Assembly (NCBI GenBank): GCA_902573905.1
Contig: CACGLL010000003.1
Location: 1 to 64,000, forward strand
Length of the DNA stretch: 64,000 nucleotides
Reading direction: 5' to 3'
From: an uncultured Pelagibacteraceae bacterium
GTDB lineage: Bacteria; Pseudomonadota; Alphaproteobacteria; Pelagibacterales; Pelagibacteraceae
In this document: positions 9,939 to 18,559 of the stretch, piece by piece
Layout of the letters: every line of letters starts with the position of its first letter
Position numbering within the stretch: the stretch's first letter is position 1
Translations under genes and position numbers: made by a program
Notes under the pieces: model-generated
What the model saw: only the letters and a program-made list of their open reading frames with translations
Databases searched by the model: none
Told to the model about the DNA's origin: nothing

Positions 9939-10736
9939 TTAAACTGCAAGTGCCTTTCTCATTTCTTCATCGTCCATTTTTTTACCCAAATATGCCTCGA
10001 TCACAGCGTTGTCATCTTTAACTTGAGCTGGATTGCCCTCTGCAATTTTCTGGCCGTGGTCAAAAACAGTTACTGAATTACAAGTATCCATTACGACTTT
10101 TAAAATATGCTCTATAATAATAAGAGTAAGGCCATACTTTTCTTTCAGCTGCATGATTATTTTCATTAAATTATCAACATTGACCGGCGATAATCCAGCT
10201 GCTGGTTCATCTAACATTAATAATTTAGGTTTCATAGCAATAGCTCTAGCTAGAACTAAAAGTCTTCTCTGGCCTCCAGAAAGTTCACTTGCATTCAGCT
10301 CTGCATAATCAGCTAAACCAACAAATGATAGCAATTCCATCATTTCTTCTTTAATTGCTCTTTCTTGATCCCAGATTTTTTTTCTTCCTATGACTGCATC
10401 GAAAAACTTATAAGGAACTCTAGTATGATACCCCGACATAACATTATTTATAACTGTCATATCTTGATAAAGTCTAAGTAATTGGAACGTTCTTGATAAA
10501 CCATAACTAGCAATCTCATGTGGAGGAGTAAAAGTAATATCATGACCATCAAATTCAATATAACTGCCAGGATCACTATCATAGATGCCAGAAACCAAAT
10601 TGAAAAATGTACTTTTTCCTGATCCATTAGGACCAATTATTCCTCTGATTTCATTTTTAGGAAGCTCAAAATCAACTTTATTCATGGCTTTAAGACCACC
10701 AAAAGATTTTGAGAGTTGTTTAGTTTTTAAAAGCAT
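9939..10736 (-). CDS. livG: Branched-chain amino acid-type ABC transporter ATPase, LivG-like
   Basis: A 265-residue ABC ATPase with Walker A GPNGSGKST, signature LSGGQRRLLVLARAIA, Walker B LLMLDEP followed by AAGLSP, and the H-loop IIIEH. The long Q-loop insert and the C-terminal YLG segment (IEAYLGKK) mark the LivG branch of the hydrophobic amino acid transporter family. It energises import together with LivF, LivH, LivM and the periplasmic protein encoded nearby. Its start touches the livM stop. Transporters of this family also carry aromatic acids, urea or short carboxylates, so the ligand may not be leucine. Confidence 0.92.
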   Translation of the reverse strand: MLLKTKQLSKSFGGLKAMNKVDFELPKNEIRGIIGPNGSGKSTFFNLVSGIYDSDPGSYIEFDGHDITFTPPHEIASYGLSRTFQLLRLYQDMTVINNVMSGYHTRVPYKFFDAVIGRKKIWDQERAIKEEMMELLSFVGLADYAELNASELSGGQRRLLVLARAIAMKPKLLMLDEPAAGLSPVNVDNLMKIIMQLKEKYGLTLIIIEHILKVVMDTCNSVTVFDHGQKIAEGNPAQVKDDNAVIEAYLGKKMDDEEMRKALAV

Positions 10737-11725
10737 TATGTTTTTTCTGTTCCAGTTTTCTTTTTAAATCTCTTTTCTAAAAAATATCTGTCAATAAAAC
10801 CGCCTAAACCCTTTGGCATAAATAAAATCGTTAATACAATTGTTAAACCAAATATTAAAAGCTGATATTTATATAATGGTCTAGTTAAGTCATAAACAAT
10901 TGTAATTACTATAGCGCCAATAATTCCACCCCAAATATGACCGAGACCTCCTAGGACAACCATGGCCAAGAAGGTTACCATTTCTATAACTGTGTAATTA
11001 TTAGGATGAATGTACCCTGGAGGCATGTGAGCATAAACTGCACCTGCAGCACCAGCGAACATAGCGCTCAGAATAAAAGCTAAGATTTTATATTTTTTTA
11101 CATTAATTCCAGCTGCTGCAGCACAAATTGGATCCTCTCTTATAGACATAAAAGCTCTTCCAACTCCAGATCTTAAAATACTAAATGAAAAATAAACTGC
11201 AATAATCATTACAGTCATCGAAATAAAATAATATCTATCAGGTGAGTCAAAATTAAATCCCATTAAAGATGGAGTGGGGATATCAGAAATTCCAAATGTT
11301 GATCTGAAAAAATTTCCATTCTCAATAAATAATCTTATTGCTTCACCTCCGCCCAGTGTAGCTAAGGCTAAATAAGGCCCTTCCAATCTAAAGGAAGGAA
11401 TTCCCATTGCTACGCCAAAAAACGCAGTAACTATTATTGCGATGGGTAAAGTTACCCAAAAGCCAAGGCCTAAATATAAGAATAATGTACCTGCAGTATA
11501 TGAGCCCACCGCAAACAAACCAACATGACCTACTGTAACCTGACCACAGTAACCCTTAACAATATTAAGTCCTGCAGCAACAACAATGTTTACAAATATT
11601 AATGTTGCAAGGTGGGATTGGTAAACATCTGTGAATACAACTGACGGAACAAAAGCTAAAATTACGAAAGCAATAATAAAAGCTATGAATGGATAATCTC
11701 GTATAATTGATTTAAATTTTTCCAT
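10736..11725 (-). CDS. livM: ABC transporter permease, LivM-like
   Basis: A 329-residue inner-membrane permease with about nine or ten hydrophobic segments. The family loop GRAFMSIREDPICAAAAGINVKKYK carries the conserved E-x-x-A-x-x-x-G-I coupling helix that docks onto the ATPases. An FLAMVVLGGLGHIWGGIIGA stretch near the C-terminus is also characteristic. It pairs with the LivH-like permease encoded on the opposite strand. The start overlaps the stop of the preceding 2OG-oxygenase gene by 1 base and its end meets livG, so the order oxygenase-livM-livG is a tight transcriptional unit. Confidence 0.93.
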   Translation of the reverse strand: MEKFKSIIRDYPFIAFIIAFVILAFVPSVVFTDVYQSHLATLIFVNIVVAAGLNIVKGYCGQVTVGHVGLFAVGSYTAGTLFLYLGLGFWVTLPIAIIVTAFFGVAMGIPSFRLEGPYLALATLGGGEAIRLFIENGNFFRSTFGISDIPTPSLMGFNFDSPDRYYFISMTVMIIAVYFSFSILRSGVGRAFMSIREDPICAAAAGINVKKYKILAFILSAMFAGAAGAVYAHMPPGYIHPNNYTVIEMVTFLAMVVLGGLGHIWGGIIGAIVITIVYDLTRPLYKYQLLIFGLTIVLTILFMPKGLGGFIDRYFLEKRFKKKTGTEKT

Positions 11726-12591
11726 TAGCCAACTTCTCGCATTAAATAATCTGAGTCATGTGATGAAGTAAGCATTCGTTTATTTGTACTTTTAATTTTT
11801 GGTAAGTAACTCACATTTTTATATCTCCAAACCACTGGCTTACTTAAAGCGTAACTTCCATAAATAAAAAATCTTTTTCTGCCATTTGTTTCTTTAAACA
11901 ATGAAACACCATGATAAGAATTTGGAGTGGACTGAAAAAAAATCACACTGCCTTTAGAAGGTGTAAATTCTGTCACTTTAGTTAATTCAGAAATACCTGG
12001 GAATCTTTTAAAACTTTTTCTGTATTTCATATCAGCTTTCTTTTTAAATATTGATAAAGCTCCTCCATTTTTTTTTGGTATATCGTTTAGATAGATTAAA
12101 AAATTGTATAGTCGAGTAACATCATCTCTATGCGGTCTTAATCTATAACCACCTCTAGAAACTGAAAAATCAATATCTAAATTAACGTTTGGATTTTTAT
12201 AAGTTTTACCTAACATCTTTATTAATTCTTTAGAGTTCATGAGTTTTTTATTAGTAAACTTATCTCTTAAAAATCTATTAGGTAAATATGCGTTTGACCA
12301 ACCATAATCTTTAAAAGATTTTTTAAATTTTTTTTCAACTTTTTTATAAAAAGATTGGCTATTAAACTGTTTGTAAAGTTTATGTGAAAGTTTTGAATTT
12401 ATTAAATAATTTTTAAAATTTTTAGAGCCTTTATTTATTCTATTTCTGCCACCCATGATCATATCATCAAAAGATTTTGCATTTTTAATTTCATTAATTA
12501 ATCTCTCGCAATCCTTTGCAGATATTGCTCCTTTTCCAATCATGACTGGAAAGTTGCTTTTTACCTTCTTCAATTTGTTAACGTCAATCAT
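11725..12591 (-). CDS. 2-oxoglutarate/Fe(II)-dependent oxygenase embedded in Liv cluster
   Basis: A 288-residue protein with the core of the prolyl-4-hydroxylase/2OG-FeII_Oxy type. The HxD iron motif occurs in RPHRDD (about residue 152). It is followed by LYNFLIYLND and GGALSIF, then a distal His in NSYHGVS and an Arg pair in NGRKRFFIYGSYA, where Arg would bind 2-oxoglutarate. The N-terminal 100 residues are basic and lack a domain I recognise. Its place between the binding-protein gene and livM suggests it acts on the imported compound or on a derivative, which is an inference from location only. The livK terminator hairpin lies just upstream, so expression is probably lower than that of livK. 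Confidence 0.82.
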   Translation of the reverse strand: MIDVNKLKKVKSNFPVMIGKGAISAKDCERLINEIKNAKSFDDMIMGGRNRINKGSKNFKNYLINSKLSHKLYKQFNSQSFYKKVEKKFKKSFKDYGWSNAYLPNRFLRDKFTNKKLMNSKELIKMLGKTYKNPNVNLDIDFSVSRGGYRLRPHRDDVTRLYNFLIYLNDIPKKNGGALSIFKKKADMKYRKSFKRFPGISELTKVTEFTPSKGSVIFFQSTPNSYHGVSLFKETNGRKRFFIYGSYALSKPVVWRYKNVSYLPKIKSTNKRMLTSSHDSDYLMREVG

Positions 12592-12603
12592 ATTGTGTTT
12601 TGT

Positions 12604-12637
12604 TAAAAAAATGAGCGGTAGATAAACTACCGCTCAT
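12604..12637 (-). terminator. Intrinsic terminator after livK
   Basis: Read on the minus strand, a perfect 11-base stem (ATGAGCGGTAG / CTACCGCTCAT, loop of 5) is followed by a run of U residues (the complement of the A-run at 12605-12610). It lies 13 bases past the livK stop. It ends or attenuates transcription after the binding-protein gene and before the oxygenase-livM-livG genes, the usual way to make more binding protein than permease. Confidence 0.88.
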
Positions 12638-12649
12638 AAATTTTAGTTT

Positions 12650-13840
12650 TTATAAACCAGCGCTAGCATTGAATGTTACAGTACCAGCAACACTTGTTTT
12701 AAAGTTTTTACCACCTCTTGTGTATTCGATCATAACAGGTGTTCTGTTACCATCTCTACACTCAGGAGTTCCTGATTTACAGAAATTGATTGGACCAGAT
12801 GCTAAACCATTGAAATCAGTAGTAGCCGCAATCGCGTCTCTTACTTTATTTCTGTCAGCAGCTAGATCTCCAGTGAATTTAACTTTTTTAAGAGCTATCT
12901 CTAGAATATCTAGTAAGTCCATCATTTGTGAAAAGTCGTGACCAGGTACAACACCATATTTGTCCTTAACCATTTTCACAAATTTCTTAGCTACAGGTCT
13001 CTTATCAGATGCAGCAAATGCAGCAGCATACGTTACACCTTTAGCAGCAGAACCAGCGTTAATTGGTATCTCTACTTTAGAACCAATAGAAGCTGTTACT
13101 CTGTGAACAGATTTTGGTATTCCAACTTCATACGATTGTACAAGTCCTCGAACTGTTTCATCCAATAGAGCTGAAATTACAAGAACTTCTGGATTAGTAG
13201 CTTTAGCTTTAGTTAAGTAACTTCTAAAGTCAGTTTCTTTTTCTCCAGATTGAACCATATAAGTTGGCTCAACATTGTAGTTCTCTCTCATGTAATCAGC
13301 TAAAGATAATGCAAAATCTTTACCAGCAGCATCTGGACCATAGATATAAGCTATCTTAGTTCCTTGATTTTCTGCAGTAAATTTACCTTGTACGATTTTG
13401 TAAAATCTTGATGATACAGGTACTCTAAAAATGTACTCACTACCTTTTTTAGTAATGTCAGCATTTGTCGAGTGAGGTATTATTTGTGGAACTTTAGCTT
13501 TAGCTGAAACAGGTACCATAGGCAATGTTACAGAACTACAGCTAGATCCAATTATAACGTGAACTTTATCTTGGTAAGCAAGTTTTGTTGCATTTGCTAC
13601 ACCTTTCTCAGATTTACACTCATCGTTATAAAGTGTTAAGTCGATTTTTTGACCGTTGATAGTGCCTTCTTTATTCCACTTTGCAACAGTATCAGTAATT
13701 AACTCACCATGTTTGTAACCCACATCAGAAAGCATTCTGAATGAAACACCAATTTTGATTGTTTCTGCTTGAGCTATCGATGTAGCTACCAAACCAAAGG
13801 TAAAGATAATTGCTGAAAAAACGTTTTTAAGTTTATTCAT
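12650..13840 (-). CDS. livK: Periplasmic substrate-binding protein of Liv-type ABC transporter
   Basis: A 396-residue type I periplasmic binding protein. An N-terminal signal peptide (basic start, hydrophobic core FSAIIFTFGLVATSIAQA) ends near residue 25 at AQA-ETIKIG. The mature chain has the ligand-binding segments GSSCSSVTLPMVPVSAKAKVPQI and IYGPDAAGKDFA typical of the LivJ/LivK-like family. A cysteine pair near the C-terminus (FCKSGTPEC) probably forms a disulfide. It captures the substrate for the LivFGHM complex. Codon use looks more GC-rich than in neighbouring genes, as expected for a highly expressed protein. A G-rich Shine-Dalgarno lies before the start, and an intrinsic terminator follows the gene. 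Confidence 0.92.
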   Translation of the reverse strand: MNKLKNVFSAIIFTFGLVATSIAQAETIKIGVSFRMLSDVGYKHGELITDTVAKWNKEGTINGQKIDLTLYNDECKSEKGVANATKLAYQDKVHVIIGSSCSSVTLPMVPVSAKAKVPQIIPHSTNADITKKGSEYIFRVPVSSRFYKIVQGKFTAENQGTKIAYIYGPDAAGKDFALSLADYMRENYNVEPTYMVQSGEKETDFRSYLTKAKATNPEVLVISALLDETVRGLVQSYEVGIPKSVHRVTASIGSKVEIPINAGSAAKGVTYAAAFAASDKRPVAKKFVKMVKDKYGVVPGHDFSQMMDLLDILEIALKKVKFTGDLAADRNKVRDAIAATTDFNGLASGPINFCKSGTPECRDGNRTPVMIEYTRGGKNFKTSVAGTVTFNASAGL

Positions 13841-13946
13841 ATATCCCCCATTAATTAATTAATTGTTGATCAGGCTATAAAATTAAAGTTATAATGTCTA
13901 TGAAAAATAGATATAATTTTTATACATAACAATTCAGGAGGGGGAA
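13841..13946. promoter_or_regulatory. Divergent livK / livF promoter region
   Basis: This 106-base spacer must drive both halves of the importer. Toward livF there is a TATAAT at 13912-13917 with a weak TTATAA 17 bases upstream (13889-13894) and a very strong Shine-Dalgarno (AGGAGGGGG, 13936-13944). Toward livK a G-rich ribosome site lies next to the start. A tetranucleotide run (ATTAATTAATTAAT) near 13850 could be an operator half. No regulator gene lies next to it. Confidence 0.5.
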
Positions 13947-14669
13947 TTGCTTAAGATAGACCAGCTTGTCTCAGGCTACGGTACAGTTCAAATTTTAAAT
14001 GGTGCCAACATGAAAGTTGATAATCAATCTATAGTTGCATTATTAGGTGGTAACGGTACAGGCAAATCTACAATCTTAAAAGCAACATCTGGATTAATTA
14101 GAGCTTGGAAAGGATCAATAGAATTTGATGGAGAGCAAATCCACAATTTACCTCCACATGAAATAGTTGGCCGAGGACTTGTTCAAGTTACACAAGGTAA
14201 AGATGTTTTTCCTGCAATGTCAGTGACAGAAAACTTAAGATTAGGCGGGTTCATTCTTAAAACTAAAAAACAATTAAACGATAATTTAGAAAAGGTTTTT
14301 AATTATTTTCCAAGATTAAATGAAAGGAAAGATCAATTAGCAGCAACACTTTCTGGTGGAGAGTTACAAATGCTTTGTATTGGAAGAGGATTAATGTCTA
14401 ACCCTAAAATGATTATGTTAGACGAACCAAGCGCTGCCTTGGCGCCACAAATTGTTTTAGATATTTTCAAGAACATAAATAGAATTAGAAAAGATGGTTT
14501 AACCGTTTTAATAGTAGAGCAAAATGTAAGAATGGCTCTTCTTTTGGCAGACTATGGATATGTAATAAAAGACGGTGTGATTAATGTTGAGGGCGATAGT
14601 AAAAAACTCATGTACGATGAAAGTGTAAAGGAATCTTATTTAGGGGGAACAAAAGTTAATGTTCAATAA
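13947..14669 (+). CDS. livF: Branched-chain amino acid-type ABC transporter ATPase, LivF-like
   Basis: A 240-residue ABC ATPase with Walker A GGNGTGKST, Q-loop VTQGKDVFPAMSVTENL, signature LSGGELQMLCIGRGLM, Walker B MIMLDEPSAALAP and H-loop-equivalent LIVEQNV. LivF proteins characteristically have EQN where others have EH, as here. The start is a TTG at 13947, chosen because it sits 2 bases after a near-perfect Shine-Dalgarno block. Length is normal for LivF (~235). It begins the plus-strand operon and overlaps livH by 11 bases. Confidence 0.92.
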   Translation: MLKIDQLVSGYGTVQILNGANMKVDNQSIVALLGGNGTGKSTILKATSGLIRAWKGSIEFDGEQIHNLPPHEIVGRGLVQVTQGKDVFPAMSVTENLRLGGFILKTKKQLNDNLEKVFNYFPRLNERKDQLAATLSGGELQMLCIGRGLMSNPKMIMLDEPSAALAPQIVLDIFKNINRIRKDGLTVLIVEQNVRMALLLADYGYVIKDGVINVEGDSKKLMYDESVKESYLGGTKVNVQ

Positions 14670-15696
14670 GCTTAGAATTGGAAAAAAGGGTGAAAATATA
14701 ATTTTTAGTGTCTTTGTTCTAATTTATATTGCTTGGTGCGTTAACAGTCCTGACATGAATATTGAATCGTTAAAATCAGTTTTAACCATTGGTTTATCTG
14801 TAGGTATAATTTATGGCCTTGTAGCTTTAGGTATTTCATTAATTTACACAGGTTTAGATGTTGTAAACTTTTCTCACGGAGAATTTTTTATGATCGGTGC
14901 GTTTGCTGGTTTAACAATGTTTAACGTTTTAGGAGATCAAGATTGGATTTTTAATGTTTTTCCTGATGCTTATGGCTGGATAATATATGTGGTTTGTTTA
15001 TTTACAGCTTTTGTTTCAATGGGTCTATTTGGTGTTTTTATTGAGAGAGTATTTTTAAGACCATTAACTAAAAAAGGTGGTGGTTATACCGTTGCTGGTA
15101 TGGGAATAATCATTTGCGGATTTGGTTTATCGGTGGTTTTGATTAACGTAGCTTATTTAATTTGGAATCCTGTTGCAAAACCTTTTCCAGCGGAATTAGG
15201 TTTGCCAATGGAAATTGGAGGATTATTTTTACCTATCACTTACATTTGGATGATTATTGTGGGTCTTGGAGTGGCTGCGGGTCTTTGGTTCTTTTTAAAT
15301 AAAACTAAAATGGGACTAGGAATTCGTGCTGTAGCATTTTCTAAAGATGTCTCAAACTTAGTAGGAATAAATGTTCCTTTATATATTTCAATAATTTTTG
15401 GAATAGCATGTGCAATTGCTGGTATTGGAGGGACACTTGTTGGTCCAACTTATCAAGTTGTGGTTTTCATGGGTTACATTATTCTAATGAAGGCTTTCGC
15501 AGCAGCAGTTGTTGGTGGATTTGGAAATCTTCCAGGCGCCATCGTAGGCGGATTTACTGTTGGTATATTTGAAACAGCTTCATCTTTTTATATTTCTGGA
15601 AGCCATAAAGATCTATATGCATTTTTATTAATGATAGTTGTTTTAATGATTAAACCAACTGGTTTCTTTGGAACTCAAGTCAAAATGAAAGCTTAA
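14659..15696 (+). CDS. livH: ABC transporter permease, LivH-like
   Basis: A 345-residue integral membrane permease with the LivH signature near the N-terminus (GIIYGLVALGISLIYTGLDVVNFSHGEFFMIGAF) and the coupling loop KTKMGLGIRAVAFSKDVSNLVGINV. The late segment VVGGFGNLPGAIVGGFTVG is also diagnostic. It is about 40 residues longer than typical LivH because of a long N-terminal lead and periplasmic loops. It forms the channel with LivM. It overlaps livF by 11 bases, and its stop codon shares bases with the start of the next gene (TAATG). Confidence 0.93.
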   Translation: MFNKLRIGKKGENIIFSVFVLIYIAWCVNSPDMNIESLKSVLTIGLSVGIIYGLVALGISLIYTGLDVVNFSHGEFFMIGAFAGLTMFNVLGDQDWIFNVFPDAYGWIIYVVCLFTAFVSMGLFGVFIERVFLRPLTKKGGGYTVAGMGIIICGFGLSVVLINVAYLIWNPVAKPFPAELGLPMEIGGLFLPITYIWMIIVGLGVAAGLWFFLNKTKMGLGIRAVAFSKDVSNLVGINVPLYISIIFGIACAIAGIGGTLVGPTYQVVVFMGYIILMKAFAAAVVGGFGNLPGAIVGGFTVGIFETASSFYISGSHKDLYAFLLMIVVLMIKPTGFFGTQVKMKA

Positions 15697-16640
15697 TGAT
15701 AAATAAAGATACAAAAGTCGCTGTATTAGGTGCTGGAGCAATGGGCTGTCTATTTGGAGGTTTATTAGCTGAAAAGGGTTTAAATGTAACTCTTATAGAT
15801 GTTTGGCAAGAACATGTAGATGAAATTAATAAAAAAGGGTTAAAAATGATGGGTTATGGTGGAGATCGAACAATTAAAATTAAAGCTACTACTGAACCTA
15901 AAACATTAGATAAAGTTGATGCAATTATAGTGATGTGCAAAGCAACAGCTTTAAAAACAGCTTTGACAAATTCAAAAAATATCATTGGCGACAAGACAAT
16001 GTTAATGTCTTTTCAAAACGGTATTGGTCATGAGGAAATCATGCAAGAAATTGCTGGTACAGATAAAGTTTTAGGGGGGTCTACTACTCAAGCAGCGAGT
16101 GTTCAAGGTCCAGGAATTATTCAAAATCATGCAAGTCTTCCATCTTGGATTGGTGAATATAATGGTGGAGCAACTGAAAGAGTTAAAGATTTAGCTGAAA
16201 CTTTTACCGCTTTTGGATTAGAAACAAGAACTGAAGAAAATATTAAAAAAAGAAAATGGATGAAGTTATTTGCACTTACTGCAATAGGTCCTCTATCAGC
16301 TATATTTGATCTACATCATACAGATTTATATATCAGCAATAAAAATCAAAACATGTCTAGAAAATTAGGAAAAGATATAATTCTTGAAACTAGAAATGTA
16401 GCTAAAGCAGATGGTGTCGATGTAACAGAAGATGAGTGTTTAGAAATGTTCAATAGAATTGTCGACTCTAGGCAAACAAATAAATCTTCCATGGCGTTTG
16501 ATGTTCTTAAGAAGAGAGCCTCGGAAATTGATTTTATTAGTGGCGCTGTGTCTAGGATAGGAAAAAAACACGGGGTAAAAACCCCATTAAACGATTTAAT
16601 GTATAGTATTATCAAAATCAAAGAGGGTATGTACGTATAA
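15696..16640 (+). CDS. Ketopantoate reductase (PanE/ApbA)-family protein
   Basis: A 314-residue NADP-dependent dehydrogenase with the GAGAMGCLFGGLLAEKG nucleotide motif, SFQNGIGHEE (the family's Asn), a KWMKL segment with the expected catalytic Lys, and the SSMAFD...SEIDFISG region carrying the Ser and Glu of PanE. The residue equivalent to the second active-site Asn (KLxxN) appears to be Leu, by remembered alignment. PanE reduces ketopantoate, but this copy is inside a catabolic operon between an importer and a CoA ligase. Reduction of another 2-keto or beta-hydroxy acid is therefore more likely. Confidence 0.82.
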   Translation: MINKDTKVAVLGAGAMGCLFGGLLAEKGLNVTLIDVWQEHVDEINKKGLKMMGYGGDRTIKIKATTEPKTLDKVDAIIVMCKATALKTALTNSKNIIGDKTMLMSFQNGIGHEEIMQEIAGTDKVLGGSTTQAASVQGPGIIQNHASLPSWIGEYNGGATERVKDLAETFTAFGLETRTEENIKKRKWMKLFALTAIGPLSAIFDLHHTDLYISNKNQNMSRKLGKDIILETRNVAKADGVDVTEDECLEMFNRIVDSRQTNKSSMAFDVLKKRASEIDFISGAVSRIGKKHGVKTPLNDLMYSIIKIKEGMYV

Positions 16641-16645
16641 GAGTT

Positions 16646-18559
16646 GTGTCTAAAGAAATCATTTGGCATCCATCTAAAAATCAAGTTCAAAATTCAAAAC
16701 TAACTGAATTTATTAAATACTGTAAAACGAAAGATTATGATGAATTAGAAAAGAAAAGTTTTTCAGATCCAGGATGGCTTTGGGACAAAGTAATTAAATT
16801 TAGTGATTTAAAATTTTATAAACCATATACAAAAATATTAGATGAATCCGAGGGGACTCCTTGGACTAAGTGGTGTGTAGGAGGGAAAACTAATATTGTT
16901 CTTAATTGTATAGATCGACATAAGAATCAAGAATTTTTTAAAAAGACTTTTATTTTTGCTGAAAGAGAAGATGGGAAAGAAAGCTCAATTACTTATGAGG
17001 AATTTGATAAGCAAATATCAAAGGTTGGGAATACTTTAAAGACTAATGGTTTTAAAAAAGGTGATGTGATCGCATTATATATGCCTCAATTTATAGAAAC
17101 TTACGTTGCTTACTTTGCTATTTTAAAAGTTGGGTGTGTGGTACTACCTTTATTTTCTGGATATGGATCAAAGGCAGTCATTGAAAGAATGAGCATAGCA
17201 AAAGCAAAAGGAATTTTTACTGTTGAAAAGACATTTAGAAAAGCAAAAGAGATAAGAATGTTTGATCAAATTAAAGATGATTTAGATCAAGTAATTTCTT
17301 TAGAAAAAATATTTTTATTAGGAAAAGAAAAAGGAAAGAAAATTTTTAACTGGGAAAATTTTCAAAATGTTTCCGATAATTTAAAAACAGAGGAAACAAA
17401 TTCAGAAGATCCTGCAATTATTCATTTTACATCAGGCACAACAGGAAAACCCAAAGGATGTGTTTATACTCATATTGGTTTAGTTACCAAGATGTCTTTT
17501 GATGAGGGAGTTTTAGCAGACTTTAAACAAACTGATGTTCATTTGTGTATGGCTGACATGGGATGGATGGTGGGTTCTAAGTCTGCAACAATAGCTTCCG
17601 TACATGGAGCGCAAATGGTAATTGCTGAAGGTGTGCCTGATTTTCCTGATGAAGTTCGTTTCTGGAAACTTATTGAAAAATACAAGGTTTCCTGGACAGA
17701 ACTTTCTCCTGCTCTCATTAGAGCGCAAATGATTAAAGATGAAAATCTTTTTAAAAATTTAGATTTAAGCTCGTTAAGGATGATTTGTACTGGTGGAGAA
17801 CCTTGGACAGAAAAACCTTGGAAATGGTTATTTCAAGTCATTGGCAAATCTAAAGTTCCTATTATGAATTCAGCTGGGGGGACCGAGGTTTCTGGTTCTA
17901 TTTTACATTGTTGTTTACATCGTCCTTTTAAGGTTGGATCTTTTAATGCTCCCATTCCCGGAATGAGTGCGGACATCTTAAATTTAGATGGAAAAAAAGT
18001 TTCTACAAATGAAATGGGTGAATTGGTCATGAGAAAATCATCAATTGGATTAACAAAGAGTTTATGGAATGACGATAAGCGTTACATCGATAATTACTGG
18101 AGTATGATTAAAGATTATTGGGTGCATGGCGATCTTGCAAGTAGGGATGCTGATGGTCATTGGTATTTACATGGAAGATCTGATGATACCATTAAAGTGT
18201 CAGGAAAAAGAATAGGTCCTACCGAGCTTGAGAGTGTTATAGTAAAAAGTGGAAAAGTAAAAGAGGTTGCTGCTGTTGGAATACCTGACGAAAATAAAGG
18301 ATCAAAAATCATTTTATCTATAGTTCCTGCAGAAAACAATGATCAAAAAGAAAGTTTTTTTGAAGATTTAGTTATAAAAGATTTAGGGAAATCATTTAAG
18401 CCTGATAGGGTAATTTTTGTAAAAGATTTGCCTAAAACAAGAAATATGAAAATTATGAGAAGAGTTATAAAATCATGTTTAGCAAACCAAGATCCAGGTG
18501 ATTTAACAACACTATTAAATCCAGAGTCTGTAGATGAAATTAGATCACATGCGATTTAA
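16646..18559 (+). CDS. AMP-forming acyl-CoA synthetase
   Basis: A 637-residue ANL-superfamily adenylating enzyme. Visible motifs are the P-loop IHFTSGTTGKPKG (A3), NSAGGTEVSG (A5-like), YWVHGDLASRDADGHWYLHGRSDDTIKVSGKRI (A7-A8 with the hinge) and the C-terminal catalytic Lys in KTRNMKIMRR (A10). The N-terminal WHPSKNQVQNSKLTEF resembles acetoacetyl-CoA and short-chain acyl-CoA synthetases. It would activate an imported or derived carboxylic acid to its CoA thioester. The start is a GTG at 16646, 5 bases after the preceding stop. It overlaps the next gene by 11 bases. Confidence 0.9.
   Translation: MSKEIIWHPSKNQVQNSKLTEFIKYCKTKDYDELEKKSFSDPGWLWDKVIKFSDLKFYKPYTKILDESEGTPWTKWCVGGKTNIVLNCIDRHKNQEFFKKTFIFAEREDGKESSITYEEFDKQISKVGNTLKTNGFKKGDVIALYMPQFIETYVAYFAILKVGCVVLPLFSGYGSKAVIERMSIAKAKGIFTVEKTFRKAKEIRMFDQIKDDLDQVISLEKIFLLGKEKGKKIFNWENFQNVSDNLKTEETNSEDPAIIHFTSGTTGKPKGCVYTHIGLVTKMSFDEGVLADFKQTDVHLCMADMGWMVGSKSATIASVHGAQMVIAEGVPDFPDEVRFWKLIEKYKVSWTELSPALIRAQMIKDENLFKNLDLSSLRMICTGGEPWTEKPWKWLFQVIGKSKVPIMNSAGGTEVSGSILHCCLHRPFKVGSFNAPIPGMSADILNLDGKKVSTNEMGELVMRKSSIGLTKSLWNDDKRYIDNYWSMIKDYWVHGDLASRDADGHWYLHGRSDDTIKVSGKRIGPTELESVIVKSGKVKEVAAVGIPDENKGSKIILSIVPAENNDQKESFFEDLVIKDLGKSFKPDRVIFVKDLPKTRNMKIMRRVIKSCLANQDPGDLTTLLNPESVDEIRSHAI

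Noticed and set aside
13841-13946. Possible riboswitch before the Liv genes
   Set aside because: No stable multi-helix fold or known aptamer motif (for example glycine or SAM) could be recognised; it looks like a plain divergent promoter.
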